Below are positions 1 through 9,013 of a stretch of 38,241 nucleotides of DNA, in pieces. The first letter of the stretch is position 1; each line of letters begins with the position of its first letter. The stretch comes from Flavobacteriales bacterium (lineage in GTDB: Bacteria > Bacteroidota > Bacteroidia > Flavobacteriales > BACL11), in assembly GCA_012960805.1 (NCBI GenBank), contig DUAO01000014.1, forward strand, positions 1 through 38,241. The letters are read 5' to 3'. The notes under the pieces were generated by a model. It was not told where the DNA came from. It made no database searches and saw nothing but the letters and a program-made list of their open reading frames with translations. Made by a program: the position numbers and the translations under genes.

Positions 1-14
1 GAGTGGGTTTATTT

Positions 15-384
15 TGGTGGAGCTGGGGGGTATCGAACCCCCGTCCAAACAAGGAATGATATAATTTTCTACATGTTTATCTTATTTTATTTTTCGAAAC
101 TAGGCAGGAAACAAGCACCCAAACCTAATCCTTAGCTTTTTAAAGTTTCGCTAGTTTATAAAAGCAATAAACTAACTATCCTGAAATTTATTATGCCTCA
201 TAATCTATAGGAATCAGAAGGTCCTATAAAAGAGACAAAAGCTTACGTAATTATATAAATTAGGCAGCTAAAGCGTAATTGTTCTCGCCAATTAAAAAAG
301 TTGAATTTTGATATTTACGAGCTAAAATACAATGCTCGACATGCTTACTACAAAACGCGCTTGCAGTCAAATCCAGTCAGCCCC
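15..384 (-). ncRNA. ssrA: tmRNA (transfer-messenger RNA)
   Basis: Rescues stalled ribosomes by acting first as tRNA-Ala and then as a short mRNA for a degradation tag. On the minus strand the molecule starts at 384 with GGGGCTGACTGGATTTGACT, a standard tmRNA 5' end, and finishes at 15 with a tRNA-like T arm and an encoded CCA. The tag frame lies at 289-260 on the minus strand and reads G-E-N-N-Y-A-L-A-A then TAA, with GGC as the resume codon. The order is the one-piece form (5' tRNA half, tag, 3' tRNA half), not the permuted two-piece form. Length is about 370 nt, normal for the family. A TAATTTTG box lies just upstream of the 5' end. Confidence 0.97.
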
Positions 385-404
385 AAGAAATTAAAGAACA
401 ACTG

Positions 405-412
405 CAAAATTA
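405..412 (-). promoter_or_regulatory. -7 box of the tmRNA promoter
   Basis: On the minus strand this reads TAATTTTG, matching the Bacteroidota -7 consensus TAnnTTTG. Its position allows a primary transcript starting near 398, which RNase P would trim to the mature end at 384. I see no clear TTTG -33 element at the expected spacing, so the call rests on the -7 box and its placement. Confidence 0.45.
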
Positions 413-444
413 CAAAAATCACTAGTTAAGTGTTGTGTTTTTTT

Positions 445-452
445 TATTTTTG
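445..452 (+). promoter_or_regulatory. Probable -7 box for the LYS1-like gene
   Basis: TATTTTTG fits TAnnTTTG. A start of transcription near 458 would leave a leader of about 15 nt before the ATG at 473. It would also leave the GTG at 452 outside the transcript, which supports ATG 473 as the start codon. No good -33 box is visible. Confidence 0.35.
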
Positions 453-472
453 TGCCTGAAAAAAATATCATT

Positions 473-1675
473 ATGAAGATAGGAGTCTTAAAAGAAGAAA
501 AAACACCTACTGATAAACGGGTTCCCTTAACTCCTAAGCAGTGTAGAATACTTCTTGATACTTATCCTAATTTTGAAATTGTTGTAAAAACTAGCCCTAT
601 AAGATGTTTTACTGATGAAATGTATCGTGCTCAAGGAATAGATGTTGTTGATGATTTGAGCGATTGTAATGTCTTATTAGGGGTAAAGGAAGTTCCTAAA
701 GAATTATTACTTGCTAATAAAACTTATTTTTATTTTTCTCATACGATAAAAGAACAGCCTTATAATAGAGATTTGCTATTAAAAATGATGAAGTTAAATA
801 TCAGTATGGTAGATTATGAAGTGCTGAAAAATAAGCAAGGAAAACGCTTGTTAGGTTTTGGAAGGTATGCTGGAATTATTGGGGCATATAATGGCTTCCT
901 GACTTACGGATTAAAATCAGGAAGATATAATTTGAAAGCCGCTCATCAATGTGAGGATAGAGTAGAAATGGAAGGCGAGATGAGCAAGATAAAATTAACA
1001 AATGAAAAGATAATTGTAACAGGTAATGGTAGGGTAGGTGCTGGCATTTTAGAGATTATGAAGAAAGCAAATATTAGAGAAGTTTCAAAATTAGAATTTC
1101 TAAATGATACATTTAATGAAGCTGTTTTTGTGCATTTGAATACTATGGATTATAATGTTCGGAAAGATGGTTCTATTTCAGATAAGCAAGATTTCTATCA
1201 ACATCCTGAATTATACTGCTCTTCTTTTATAAAATTCGCAAAACAAGCTGATATATTTATAGCAGGACATTATTACAGTTCTGACTCTCCTTATTTGTTT
1301 ACTAGAGAGGATGCTAAAAATATAGATTTTAACCTGCAAGTAATAGCTGATATTTCTTGCGATATTGATGGGCCAGTTGCTTCAACTATTCGCTCTTCTA
1401 CTATTGAAAATCCTATTTATGGTTATAGTAAAATTTCAGAACAAGAAGTAGATTTCAAACAAGGTGATGCTATTGCAGTAATGGCAGTAAATAATTTACC
1501 TTGTGAATTACCAAAAGATGCTTCAGAAGATTTCGGAAATGAAATGTTGGAAAAGATTTTACCATCTTTAATTAATGGCGATAACCAGCAAATAATTGAA
1601 AACGCTACTATTTGCAAAAATGGAGATTTAACTCCAAATTTTGAGTACTTAAGAAATTATATTAACGGGAATTAA
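473..1675 (+). CDS. Saccharopine dehydrogenase-like (LYS1-type) AlaDH/PNT-fold oxidoreductase
   Basis: Predicted NAD(P)-dependent oxidoreductase of about 400 aa in the AlaDH/PNT superfamily. The N-terminal stretch MKIGVLKEEKTPTDKRVPLT is the characteristic opening of that fold. The segment FSHTIKEQ (His about residue 90 from ATG 473) and the preceding GVKE lysine (about residue 72) resemble the catalytic His and Lys region of lysine-forming saccharopine dehydrogenase (yeast Lys1) more than alanine dehydrogenase. A nucleotide-binding motif GNGRVGAGIL lies near residues 184-193. I chose ATG 473 over GTG 452 because the family homology starts there and a -7 box covers the GTG. The gene is single, and its TAA overlaps the stop codon of the convergent rpe by a few bases. 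The substrate is inferred; no other lysine-pathway gene is in the window. Confidence 0.75.
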   Translation: MKIGVLKEEKTPTDKRVPLTPKQCRILLDTYPNFEIVVKTSPIRCFTDEMYRAQGIDVVDDLSDCNVLLGVKEVPKELLLANKTYFYFSHTIKEQPYNRDLLLKMMKLNISMVDYEVLKNKQGKRLLGFGRYAGIIGAYNGFLTYGLKSGRYNLKAAHQCEDRVEMEGEMSKIKLTNEKIIVTGNGRVGAGILEIMKKANIREVSKLEFLNDTFNEAVFVHLNTMDYNVRKDGSISDKQDFYQHPELYCSSFIKFAKQADIFIAGHYYSSDSPYLFTREDAKNIDFNLQVIADISCDIDGPVASTIRSSTIENPIYGYSKISEQEVDFKQGDAIAVMAVNNLPCELPKDASEDFGNEMLEKILPSLINGDNQQIIENATICKNGDLTPNFEYLRNYINGN

Positions 1676-2322
1676 ACTGCTTTTAAATCAGCAATAGTTT
1701 GTGTAGGATTACCTGATTTAAAGACAAAACTACCCGCTACTAAAACATCAGCGCCAGCATCTAGTAATTTTCTGGCATTTGCTGTACTTACTCCACCATC
1801 AATTTCTATATGAGTATTTAGACCTTTTTCATTAGCCATTGTTCTCAGTTTTCTTACTTTCTGATAAGTTATTTCTTCAAATTTCTGACCACCAAAGCCT
1901 GGGTTTATTGACATTAGTAATACCATATAGCATCTAGGTAAAATGTCCTCTAAAACACTTACAGGAGTTGTTAAGTTTAAAACTACACCAGCCTTACATC
2001 CTGTATCTTCAATTTGAGTAAGTGTTCTATGCAAATGTATTGTTGATTCATAATGTACAGTAATAATATCTGCTCCAACTTTTGCGAATTCCTCAATATA
2101 GCGTTCAGGTTTCTCAATCATCAGATGTACATCAAGAGGTTTTGTTGCGTGTTTTTTTATAGCCTGAATTACTGGCATTCCATAAGATATATTTGGAACA
2201 AAATGACCATCCATTACATCAATATGAAACCAATCTGCTTGGCTATTATTTACCATTTCACAATCTCTTTGAAGATTACCAAAGTCAGCTGCTAAAATTG
2301 AAGGCGCTATCTTATGTGACAT
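1672..2322 (-). CDS. rpe: Ribulose-phosphate 3-epimerase
   Basis: Interconverts ribulose 5-phosphate and xylulose 5-phosphate in the pentose phosphate pathway, in the cytosol. The 216-aa product opens MSHKIAPSILAADFGNL, typical of Rpe, and is full length for this TIM-barrel family. Likely metal and catalytic residues are visible: His33 and Asp35 (FHIDVMDGHF), His66 (LDVHLMIE) and Asp175 (IEIDGG). The phosphate-binding motif MSINPGFGGQKF lies near 138-149. The start is the ATG at 2322; an in-frame TTG at 2340 lies inside the presumed -7 box. The gene is probably monocistronic, because the sigma-factor terminator lies upstream. Confidence 0.95.
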   Translation of the reverse strand: MSHKIAPSILAADFGNLQRDCEMVNNSQADWFHIDVMDGHFVPNISYGMPVIQAIKKHATKPLDVHLMIEKPERYIEEFAKVGADIITVHYESTIHLHRTLTQIEDTGCKAGVVLNLTTPVSVLEDILPRCYMVLLMSINPGFGGQKFEEITYQKVRKLRTMANEKGLNTHIEIDGGVSTANARKLLDAGADVLVAGSFVFKSGNPTQTIADLKAV

Positions 2323-2337
2323 ATTATAAATTTTTGG

Positions 2338-2345
2338 CAAATATA
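2338..2345 (-). promoter_or_regulatory. -7 box for rpe
   Basis: Minus strand reads TATATTTG followed by CC, matching TAnnTTTG, 15 nt before the rpe ATG. The same TATATTTGC form recurs before the aminotransferase and the Cys-rich gene. It lies just downstream of the sigma-factor terminator, as expected for an independent unit. Confidence 0.5.
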
Positions 2346-2351
2346 AGTAAT

Positions 2352-2378
2352 AAAAAAAGAGGGCTAAAAGCCCTCTTT
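2352..2378 (-). terminator. Rho-independent terminator of the sigma-factor gene
   Basis: A perfect 10-bp stem (AAAGAGGGCT / AGCCCTCTTT) with a 3-nt loop, followed on the minus strand by a run of T. It sits about 5 nt past the sigma-factor stop codon. Confidence 0.9.
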
Positions 2379-2382
2379 CAAA

Positions 2383-3246
2383 TTATCCTAAATAAGTTTT
2401 CAAGATTTTGCTTCTGGATGTTTGTTTCAGTCTTCTTATTGCCTTTTCTTTAATTTGCCTTACTCTTTCTCTGGTTAAATCAAACCTTTCACCAATTTCT
2501 TCTAGGGTCATAGAACATCCTGCATTTAAACCAAAGTAAGAAGAAACAACATCAGCCTCTCTTGGTGTTAAAGTGTCAAGCGCTCTTCTTATCTCTTCTC
2601 TTAATGATTCTAACATTAATTCAGCATCAGGATTTGGACTGTCTTCTGACCCCATAACATCATATAGGTTACTGTCTTCACCTTCAATTAAAGGGGCATC
2701 CATAGATACATGCCTTCCTGTATTTTTTAATGATTGTTGAACTTCAGTTAATGAAAGTTCAACCAATTCAGCAATTTCTTCAGGAGTTGGTGGACGTTCA
2801 TATTTTTGTTCTAAAACAGCATAGGCTTTATTAATTTTATTGATTGAACCAATTTTATTAAGTGGCAACCTAACAATACGCGATTGCTCAGCTAAAGCTT
2901 GTAAAATTGATTGACGAATCCACCAAACTGCATAGGAAATAAACTTAAAACCTCTAGTTTCATCAAAACGCTTAGCTGCTTTAATAAGTCCAAGATTTCC
3001 TTCATTAATCAAATCAGGTAGGGTTAGCCCTTGATTTTGATATTGTTTAGAAACTGAAACTACAAAACGCAAATTAGCTTTAGTTAATTTATCAAGAGCC
3101 CTATCATCACCAGCTTTAATCTTTTGTGCTAATTCTACCTCTTCTTCGGCTGTAATTAAATCTACTCTCCCAATTTCTTGTAGGTATTTGTCAAGTGATG
3201 CGGTTTCTCTGTTGGTAACCTGCTTTGTAATTTTTAGTTGTCTCAT
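2383..3246 (-). CDS. rpoD: RNA polymerase primary sigma factor (RpoD/SigA), short Bacteroidota form
   Basis: Housekeeping sigma factor of 287 aa. It begins [20 protein letters not shown] and runs straight into region 1.2 ([20 protein letters not shown]), so region 1.1 is missing, as usual in Bacteroidota. Region 2 is recognised by the [20 protein letters not shown] stretch and the following [11 protein letters not shown]. Region 3 follows, and region 4 ends with the helix-turn-helix [18 protein letters not shown]. This factor recognises TAnnTTTG -7 boxes, which fits the candidate promoters seen here. The ATG at 3246 is preferred over a TTG-initiated extension to 3279. The gene is 77 nt downstream of pnp and ends in a strong terminator. 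Confidence 0.96.
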   Translation of the reverse strand: MRQLKITKQVTNRETASLDKYLQEIGRVDLITAEEEVELAQKIKAGDDRALDKLTKANLRFVVSVSKQYQNQGLTLPDLINEGNLGLIKAAKRFDETRGFKFISYAVWWIRQSILQALAEQSRIVRLPLNKIGSINKINKAYAVLEQKYERPPTPEEIAELVELSLTEVQQSLKNTGRHVSMDAPLIEGEDSNLYDVMGSEDSPNPDAELMLESLREEIRRALDTLTPREADVVSSYFGLNAGCSMTLEEIGERFDLTRERVRQIKEKAIRRLKQTSRSKILKTYLG

Positions 3247-3323
3247 CTGAATTCTTTTAGTTAATAATCTTTTGCACAATCCTTTTACGGATGGTTTTTC
3301 AAAAGGTTACAGTATTTTAAAAA

Positions 3324-5459
3324 TTATTTTGCTTGTTTTTCTGGCTTAGGTAAAAGTACTTTTCTTGATAATTTTAATTTACCACTTCTTTCGTCAATAG
3401 CAATTAATTTTACTTCAATAGTTTCTCCTTCCTTAAGTACATCTTCAACATTTTCAACTCTTTCCCAGGCTAGCTCAGAAATATGAACTAAACCATCAGT
3501 ATTAGGAGATATTCCAATAAATGCACCATAAGGCATAATTGATTTTACTTTCCCTTTATAGATTTGTCCAATTTCTGGCATAAATGCAATTGATTTAATT
3601 TTTTCAACAGCTTCATCAATTTTTGCTTGATCCGTTCCTAAAATTTCAACAACACCCATATCATCTACTTCTTCAATAGAAATATTAGTTTCAGTTGATG
3701 CTTGTAATTCTTGAATAATTTTTCCTCCAGGGCCAATAATTCCACCAATAGTTGATTTTGGAACTTTTAATACTACAATTTTAGGAGTTTGAGGTTTTAA
3801 CTGAATTCTTGGTTCAGCAATAGTTTCAATAATTTTTCCTAAAATATGTAATCTTCCTTCTTTTGCTTGGCTTAAAGCTTTGTCTAAAATTTCGTAAGAT
3901 AATCCTTGTACTTTAATGTCCATTTGACAGGCAGTAATACCATCAGCAGTACCACAGATTTTAAAGTCCATATCTCCTAAATGATCTTCATCACCTAAAA
4001 TATCAGAAAGTACAGCATAGTTATTTGGATCTTTTTCATCAGAAATTAATCCCATTGCAATACCAGAAACTGGTTTTTGAATTTTAATTCCTGCATCCAT
4101 AAGTGCCATAGTACCTGCACAAACAGTTGCCATTGAAGATGAACCGTTTGATTCTAAAATATCAGAAACAATTCGTACTGTATAAGGGTTGTCAGCCGGA
4201 ATCATTTTTTTCAATGCTCTTTGTGCTAAATTTCCATGACCGATTTCTCTTCTACTTACATTAAATTTCATTCTAGCTTCTCCTGTAGAGAAAGGAGGGA
4301 AGTTATAGTGTAAATAGAAACTTTCATGTCCTTGGTGAGTTACTCCATCCAAACGGTTGACATCAGTAGCTGAACCTAAAGTTACAGTTGTTAATGATTG
4401 AGTTTCACCCCTTGTAAACACTGCTGAACCATGAGGGCTATATAAATAATCTACTTCACACCAGATAGGTCTAATTTCAGTTGTTGCTCTTCCATCTAAT
4501 CTTTTTCCTTCTGATAATACTAGATTTCTTATCGCTTCTTTTTCTACATCATGGTAGTATATACCAATTAATTTAGCATCATACTTTTCAGCCTCATCTT
4601 CCGATAATCCTGCAATCCAATCTGTTTTTACCGCTTTAAATTTAGTTGATCTCTCATCTTTTCCTAAACCTTCAGCAGCTACAGCATAAACAGCATCATA
4701 AGTTTCTGCTTTAATTTTAGCTTTTAAATCTTCATCATGATTTTCATGACAGTATTCTCTTTTATCAGCTGAAACACCAACTTTAGCAGCTAATTCTAAT
4801 TGTGCAGCACATTGTACTTTAATTGCTTCATGTCCAATTTTGATTGCTTCAATCATTTCAGCTTCTGATACTTCACTCATTTCACCTTCAACCATTGCAA
4901 CACTGTCAGCTGTTGCACCAACCATAAGGTCAATATCTGCATTTTCTAATTGTGCTGATGATGGGTTAATAACGAAACTTCCATCAATTCTTGCTACTCT
5001 ACATTCTGAAATTGGCCCGTTAAAAGGGATGTCAGAAAGTGCAATTGCTGTTGAAGCAGCAAGTGCAGCTAAAGCATCAGGCTTTACTTCTGGGTCATGT
5101 GAGTTTAACGATATCATTACTTGCACCTCAGCATGGTAATCGCTAGGGAACATTGGTCTTAATATTCTGTCAACCAAACGCATTACCAAGATTTCTTGGT
5201 CAGTTGGCCTTGCTTCTCTTTTTAAGAATCCTCCTGGGAATCTTCCATCAGCTGAAAATTTCTCTCTATAATCTACTGTTAAGGGCAAGAAATCCACTCC
5301 TTCTCTTGCTTCAAAGCTTGATACTACTGTAGCTAACATATGTGTATTTCCCATTCTTACTTCTACCGATCCGTGAGCTTGTTTTGCTAATTTTCCTGTT
5401 GAGATAGTAATTTCTCTACCATCCTCTAGTTTAATAATTTGTTTTTCTTCTTTTATCAT
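3324..5459 (-). CDS. pnp: Polyribonucleotide nucleotidyltransferase (PNPase)
   Basis: 3'-5' phosphorolytic exoribonuclease in mRNA decay, 711 aa, the normal length. Two RNase PH domains are visible: the first includes [20 protein letters not shown] and the second starts around [23 protein letters not shown] domain near residue 575 contains the GxxG loop in [17 protein letters not shown]-terminal S1 domain contains [17 protein letters not shown] and [15 protein letters not shown]. The gene follows rpsO, the classic rpsO-pnp order, but a strong hairpin lies between the two. Confidence 0.98.
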   Translation of the reverse strand: MIKEEKQIIKLEDGREITISTGKLAKQAHGSVEVRMGNTHMLATVVSSFEAREGVDFLPLTVDYREKFSADGRFPGGFLKREARPTDQEILVMRLVDRILRPMFPSDYHAEVQVMISLNSHDPEVKPDALAALAASTAIALSDIPFNGPISECRVARIDGSFVINPSSAQLENADIDLMVGATADSVAMVEGEMSEVSEAEMIEAIKIGHEAIKVQCAAQLELAAKVGVSADKREYCHENHDEDLKAKIKAETYDAVYAVAAEGLGKDERSTKFKAVKTDWIAGLSEDEAEKYDAKLIGIYYHDVEKEAIRNLVLSEGKRLDGRATTEIRPIWCEVDYLYSPHGSAVFTRGETQSLTTVTLGSATDVNRLDGVTHQGHESFYLHYNFPPFSTGEARMKFNVSRREIGHGNLAQRALKKMIPADNPYTVRIVSDILESNGSSSMATVCAGTMALMDAGIKIQKPVSGIAMGLISDEKDPNNYAVLSDILGDEDHLGDMDFKICGTADGITACQMDIKVQGLSYEILDKALSQAKEGRLHILGKIIETIAEPRIQLKPQTPKIVVLKVPKSTIGGIIGPGGKIIQELQASTETNISIEEVDDMGVVEILGTDQAKIDEAVEKIKSIAFMPEIGQIYKGKVKSIMPYGAFIGISPNTDGLVHISELAWERVENVEDVLKEGETIEVKLIAIDERSGKLKLSRKVLLPKPEKQAK

Positions 5460-5482
5460 CTTGTTTTCTTTGTTTATAAATT

Positions 5483-5512
5483 AAAAAAGGCAATAAAACT
5501 ATTGCCTTTTTT
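5483..5512 (-). terminator. Terminator or attenuator between rpsO and pnp
   Basis: A 13-bp perfect stem (AAAAAAGGCAATA with its complement) and a 4-nt loop AAAC, with T runs on both strands. It lies 19 nt past the rpsO stop and 24 nt before the pnp ATG. It can end rpsO transcription. If read-through is partial, it is also a likely processing hairpin in the pnp leader. Confidence 0.85.
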
Positions 5513-5530
5513 GTCTTTGTCTTTATTATT

Positions 5531-5800
5531 TTATCTTCTAAGACCTAAATCCTTTACTAGATCTCTGTATTTTAAAATGTCTTTACCTTTTAAGTAATCT
5601 AATAATTTTCTTCTTCTCCCAACTATTAACTGTAATGATCTTTGTGTTCCGTAATCTTTACGATTTACTTTTAAATGGTCAGTTAAATCTGAAATTTTCT
5701 TAGTAAATAAGGCTATTTGAGAGTAAACCGATCCTGAATCTTTGGCGTCATTACCAAATTTCTTAAATATTTTTTCTTTTTCTTGTGTTGTGATGCTCAT
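5531..5800 (-). CDS. rpsO: 30S ribosomal protein S15
   Basis: Primary 16S rRNA-binding protein of the small subunit, 89 aa, exactly the family length. Recognisable segments are DSGSVYSQIALFTKKISDLT, the helix HLKVNRKDYGTQRSLQLIVG and the tail RRRKLLDYLKGKD. It starts at ATG 5800 after a leader of about 30 nt from a TAAATTTG box, and ends 19 nt before a strong hairpin. Confidence 0.98.
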   Translation of the reverse strand: MSITTQEKEKIFKKFGNDAKDSGSVYSQIALFTKKISDLTDHLKVNRKDYGTQRSLQLIVGRRRKLLDYLKGKDILKYRDLVKDLGLRR

Positions 5801-5836
5801 GTTTTTCTGTTTAAAATCACTTTAATTTATGGGTTG

Positions 5837-5844
5837 CAAATTTA
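5837..5844 (-). promoter_or_regulatory. -7 box for rpsO
   Basis: Minus strand TAAATTTG followed by C, matching TAnnTTTG. The predicted transcription start is about 30 nt before the rpsO ATG. A -33 element is not clear. Confidence 0.45.
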
Positions 5845-5882
5845 GTAAAGTTATCAAATAAAAAACTCATTTTAAAAAGAAA

Positions 5883-6728
5883 TTATTTTTTAATAATTCT
5901 GAAGAGTTGTGCAAGCTTTTCCTTTAGGTCTTTTCTGTGTACAATAAAGTCAATAAAACCGTGTTCTTGCAAAAATTCAGCAGTTTGGAATCCTTCAGGC
6001 AAATCTTTCCCAATGGTTTCTTTTACAACCCTAGGTCCAGCAAAACCAATTAGTGCATTTGGCTCGGCAATATTCATGTCTCCAAGCATTGAAAAAGAGG
6101 CAGTAGCTCCACCAAAAGTAGGGTCAGTACATAATGAAATATAAGGCAAGCCAGCCTTACTTAATTGCGCTAATTTAGATGATGTTTTTACTAATTGCAT
6201 TAATGAAATAGCGGCTTCCTGCATACGAGCGCCTCCTGATTTTGAAATAATAATCATTGGATGCTTGTTTTTACGAGCATAATCAATTGCTCTTGCAATT
6301 TTTTCACCAACAACCGAACCCATTGAGCCTCCAATAAAACTAAAATCCATAGCGGCAATTACCACTCTTTCTCCTTTTAGTTTTCCGTAAGCAGTTCTAA
6401 CAGCATCTTTCAGTCCTGTTGCTTGTTGCATAGTCTTTATTCTGTCTGCATATTCTTTACTATCCTTAAAATTCAAAGGATCTTCAGGCGCTATATTAGT
6501 ATCTAATTCAGTAAACTTATTGTTGTCAAATAAGATTTCAAAATAATCGGCAGAGCCTATACGGCTATGATAATTGCAAGTAATACAGCAAAAAAGATTT
6601 TGTTTATGTTCCTCAGTTGTAACAATATTCTTACACTTTGGACATTTACTCCATAGTCCATCAGGAGTTTCCTTTTTTTCGTCTGTTGAAGTAGTAATTC
6701 CTTCTTTTCTTCTTGTGAACCAACTCAT
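5883..6728 (-). CDS. accD: Acetyl-CoA carboxylase carboxyltransferase subunit beta
   Basis: Transfers the carboxyl group from carboxybiotin to acetyl-CoA to make malonyl-CoA, together with AccA, which is not in the window. At 281 aa it has the usual length. An N-terminal zinc ribbon has Cys29, Cys32, Cys48 and Cys51. The crotonase-like carboxyltransferase core carries [20 protein letters not shown] and [19 protein letters not shown], both hallmarks of AccD. The gene lies 32 nt after the class I aldolase and may be co-transcribed with it. The biotin ligase gene birA is also in this window. Confidence 0.97.
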   Translation of the reverse strand: MSWFTRRKEGITTSTDEKKETPDGLWSKCPKCKNIVTTEEHKQNLFCCITCNYHSRIGSADYFEILFDNNKFTELDTNIAPEDPLNFKDSKEYADRIKTMQQATGLKDAVRTAYGKLKGERVVIAAMDFSFIGGSMGSVVGEKIARAIDYARKNKHPMIIISKSGGARMQEAAISLMQLVKTSSKLAQLSKAGLPYISLCTDPTFGGATASFSMLGDMNIAEPNALIGFAGPRVVKETIGKDLPEGFQTAEFLQEHGFIDFIVHRKDLKEKLAQLFRIIKK

Positions 6729-6760
6729 ATTTTAAAGTTTGGATTTTTTTTCAGTTGTTT

Positions 6761-7789
6761 TTATCGTGTCTCTAACATTTCGACATAAGAACCAAAAGTA
6801 GCTAAACTATTATTTTTTGCCCTTAACAGAAATGATTCTTGAGCTGCTTTTCTATTTTCTTTTTTACCCTTCCAAGAGTTTAAAGCATCATACTGAAGAG
6901 CTCTTCCATAGGAAAAAGTTAGATGCCAAGGCATGTCATTATATTTTTCATTCATTTTATTTAAATGAAAGGTAGCTAAATCTCCACTTTGTCCGCCTGA
7001 TAAAAAAGCAATTCCTGGCACATTTTCAGGAACATTTTCTTTTAAACAGGCATAAGTTAAATCAGCTACTTTTTCTATATCTGCCTGAATAGGACAATCA
7101 ATTGCTGATATAATCATATTAGGCTTTAAAATAATCCCTTCAAGCAGAACATTGTACATATGTAATTGCTCAAAAACGATCTTAAGTACTTTATTTGTAA
7201 CTGTATTACATGTTTCAATGGTATGCGTTCCGTCCATAAGAACTTCTGGCTCTACAATTGGAACAAGTCCTGCTTGTTGACATTTAGACGCATAACGTGC
7301 AAGTGAATGCGCATTTGCGTATATACAAGCTTCTGAAGGAATATTATCTCCTATTGTTATTACTGCTCTCCACTTTGCAAATCTAGCTCCTAGCTCATAA
7401 TACTCTGCTAATCTTTTATCTAATCCATCTAATCCATTAGTTGCTTTTTCGTTTGGAAATCCTTCAAGATCAATTACCCCTTGATCAACTTTTATGCCAG
7501 GAATAATGCCTTTTGAATTTAATAATTTAGTAAAAGGAATTTTCTCTTCACAAGTTGTGCTTTGTTTTAGTGTTTCGTCAAATAATATAACTCCACTAAT
7601 ATAATCCTCAATTTTATTTGAAGTGAATAACATATCTCGGTATTCATTTCTGCTCTCAAAACTGGACTCAACTCCTATTGAATCAAATCTTTTTTTACAT
7701 GTAGGATTACTTTCATCTGCGGCTAATATTCCTTTTCCTTTACGAGCTAAATTTATAGCTATTTGTTTTAACTGATTTTCATTACTCAT
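6761..7789 (-). CDS. Class I fructose-bisphosphate aldolase (eukaryote-like, Schiff-base type)
   Basis: Cleaves fructose 1,6-bisphosphate to dihydroxyacetone phosphate and glyceraldehyde 3-phosphate. The 342-aa product has the class I N-terminal signature GKGILAADES (residues 18-27) and the active-site motif VLLEGIILKPN, with the Schiff-base lysine at about 222. The C-terminal part carries FLSGGQSGDLATFHLN and LTFSYGRALQ. This is the long type related to animal and plant aldolases, not the short archaeal-type FbaB. The upstream 195 nt hold two -7-like boxes and an inverted repeat shared with another intergenic region. accD follows in the same direction. Confidence 0.95.
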   Translation of the reverse strand: MSNENQLKQIAINLARKGKGILAADESNPTCKKRFDSIGVESSFESRNEYRDMLFTSNKIEDYISGVILFDETLKQSTTCEEKIPFTKLLNSKGIIPGIKVDQGVIDLEGFPNEKATNGLDGLDKRLAEYYELGARFAKWRAVITIGDNIPSEACIYANAHSLARYASKCQQAGLVPIVEPEVLMDGTHTIETCNTVTNKVLKIVFEQLHMYNVLLEGIILKPNMIISAIDCPIQADIEKVADLTYACLKENVPENVPGIAFLSGGQSGDLATFHLNKMNEKYNDMPWHLTFSYGRALQYDALNSWKGKKENRKAAQESFLLRAKNNSLATFGSYVEMLETR

Positions 7790-7830
7790 TTGCTTTTAGA
7801 TTTTAATTAATTAATACTATTTTTTGTGAC

Positions 7831-7855
7831 TACAAGGTTAGTGTAATTTATACAC
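7831..7855 (-). promoter_or_regulatory. Candidate promoter/operator element upstream of the aldolase (copy A of a shared motif)
   Basis: On the minus strand a 25-nt element contains the inverted repeat GTGTA-TAAAT-TACAC followed by TAACCTTG, one mismatch from the TAnnTTTG -7 box, and then TA. The aldolase ATG lies about 41 nt downstream. A copy matching at 23 of 25 positions occurs at 9014-9038 on the plus strand. The symmetry suggests an operator, but this is inference. Confidence 0.35.
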
Positions 7856-7903
7856 TTAGCATAATATTTTATATTTTAATTATTTACATTAGTTTTCAAG
7901 GTA

Positions 7904-7911
7904 CAAAATTA
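7904..7911 (-). promoter_or_regulatory. Alternative distal -7 box for the aldolase gene
   Basis: Minus strand reads TAATTTTG, an exact TAnnTTTG match, giving a leader of roughly 110 nt. No convincing -33 box is present. It could be the main or a second promoter. Confidence 0.3.
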
Positions 7912-7984
7912 TAATAATGTTAGAACATCTGAGTTATTTTTAGAATTATTTCCTATCATTGGCAATAATTAAAATATTTTATGA

Positions 7985-8710
7985 ATGATTACAAAAAATC
8001 AGATTAAATATATCAAAGGGCTATCTCTGAAAAAAAACAGAATAAAGGAACAATGTTTTGTTGTTGAAGGAGAAAAGTGTTTGGCCGAATTATTAAATTC
8101 TTCTTTTGAGATAGTTGAATTGTTTGCGTTAAAAGATTGGATTGATGAAAATAAAGTGATCTTTGATAAAATACAAGCAGTAAGTTTCAAAGGGTTAGAA
8201 AGGATAAGTAATCTGAAATCACCTAATAAAGTATTGGCAGTTGTAAAATTGAAAAAACAAGAAATTCTACAGCAAGAATCAGTAGTTACTCTAGTTTTAG
8301 ATGACATTAATGATCCTGGAAATTTAGGAACTATAATAAGAATGTGCGATTGGTTTGGAGTGAAGCAAATTATATGTTCAGAAAATTCGGTAGATATTTA
8401 CAATCCAAAAGTTGTACAATCAACTATGGGTTCGCTTTTTAGGATACATATAATATATGCTAATTTGAGTACGTATTTAGCTAAAGTTACAACCCCTATT
8501 TATGGCGCTTATATGGATGGTAAAAATGTAAAAGATATTAAAATTAACCAGAAGGTTCATTTAGTGATGGGGAATGAAGCAAATGGAATTTCTGAAAAAA
8601 TAGAAAAATACATTAGTAAAAAAGTAGTAATAAAAAATATTGGAGGTAATACTGAATCATTAAATGTAGCAGTAGCTACATCAATTTTATTACATGAGTT
8701 TTGTAACTAA
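7985..8710 (+). CDS. TrmH/SpoU-family RNA 2'-O-methyltransferase
   Basis: SAM-dependent 2'-O-ribose methyltransferase acting on rRNA or tRNA. At 241 aa it has an N-terminal substrate-binding domain (VVEGEKCLAELL) and a C-terminal SPOUT knot domain. The three SpoU motifs are all visible: NDPGNLGTIIRMCDWFG, VMGNEANGIS and ESLNVAVATSILLHEF. The specific nucleotide target cannot be read from sequence, so no gene symbol is given. An ATG at 7981 is out of frame. The stop codon abuts the stop of the convergent zinc-ribbon gene. Confidence 0.92.
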   Translation: MITKNQIKYIKGLSLKKNRIKEQCFVVEGEKCLAELLNSSFEIVELFALKDWIDENKVIFDKIQAVSFKGLERISNLKSPNKVLAVVKLKKQEILQQESVVTLVLDDINDPGNLGTIIRMCDWFGVKQIICSENSVDIYNPKVVQSTMGSLFRIHIIYANLSTYLAKVTTPIYGAYMDGKNVKDIKINQKVHLVMGNEANGISEKIEKYISKKVVIKNIGGNTESLNVAVATSILLHEFCN

Positions 8711-8998
8711 TTACTTTTTTTTAGATTTTCCAGACTTATAGTTTTTGCCCCATCTTAATCCTTCCCAACCACAAGCTTTACATCTATAGCGTTTGTATTC
8801 AAATATTCTGAGGGTAATATTATATACTATTTTATCTTTATAAAGTCGTTGTACTCTATTAAGTGCTAAGCTACAGTCAGGACAACAATTACTCCAAGCA
8901 GAACTCTCCTTTTTAGCTCCTATTTCTAAATATCGTAAAATGAAAAGCAATACTATATAAGACACTATTATGATAAATACTATAAGAAATCTATCCAT
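8711..8998 (-). CDS. Small membrane protein with C-terminal zinc-ribbon-like cysteines
   Basis: I do not recognise the family. The 95-aa product has one N-terminal hydrophobic helix (about residues 4-22, rich in I, V, L and F). A predicted cytoplasmic part follows with two Cys pairs, CPDC (about 39-42) and CKAC (about 73-76), the spacing of a zinc ribbon, and a Lys-rich tail (KSGKSKKK). A minus-strand TATCTTTG box at 9043-9050 could drive it. It stands alone between a convergent methyltransferase gene and porT. The ATG start and full ORF look sound. Confidence 0.7.
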   Translation of the reverse strand: MDRFLIVFIIIVSYIVLLFILRYLEIGAKKESSAWSNCCPDCSLALNRVQRLYKDKIVYNITLRIFEYKRYRCKACGWEGLRWGKNYKSGKSKKK

Positions 8999-9013
8999 AA
9001 AATGATATTTAAT

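Noticed and set aside
15-384. Permuted (two-piece) tmRNA
   Set aside because: The order is 5' tRNA half, tag, 3' tRNA half on one continuous minus-strand segment, so it is the standard form.
452-472. GTG start for the LYS1-like gene
   Set aside because: The GTG overlaps the presumed -7 box, and the family homology begins at ATG 473.
7840-7856. Inverted repeat AGTGTA-ATTTA-TACACT as a terminator
   Set aside because: AT-rich 6-bp arms with no following T run; better explained as an operator-like element.
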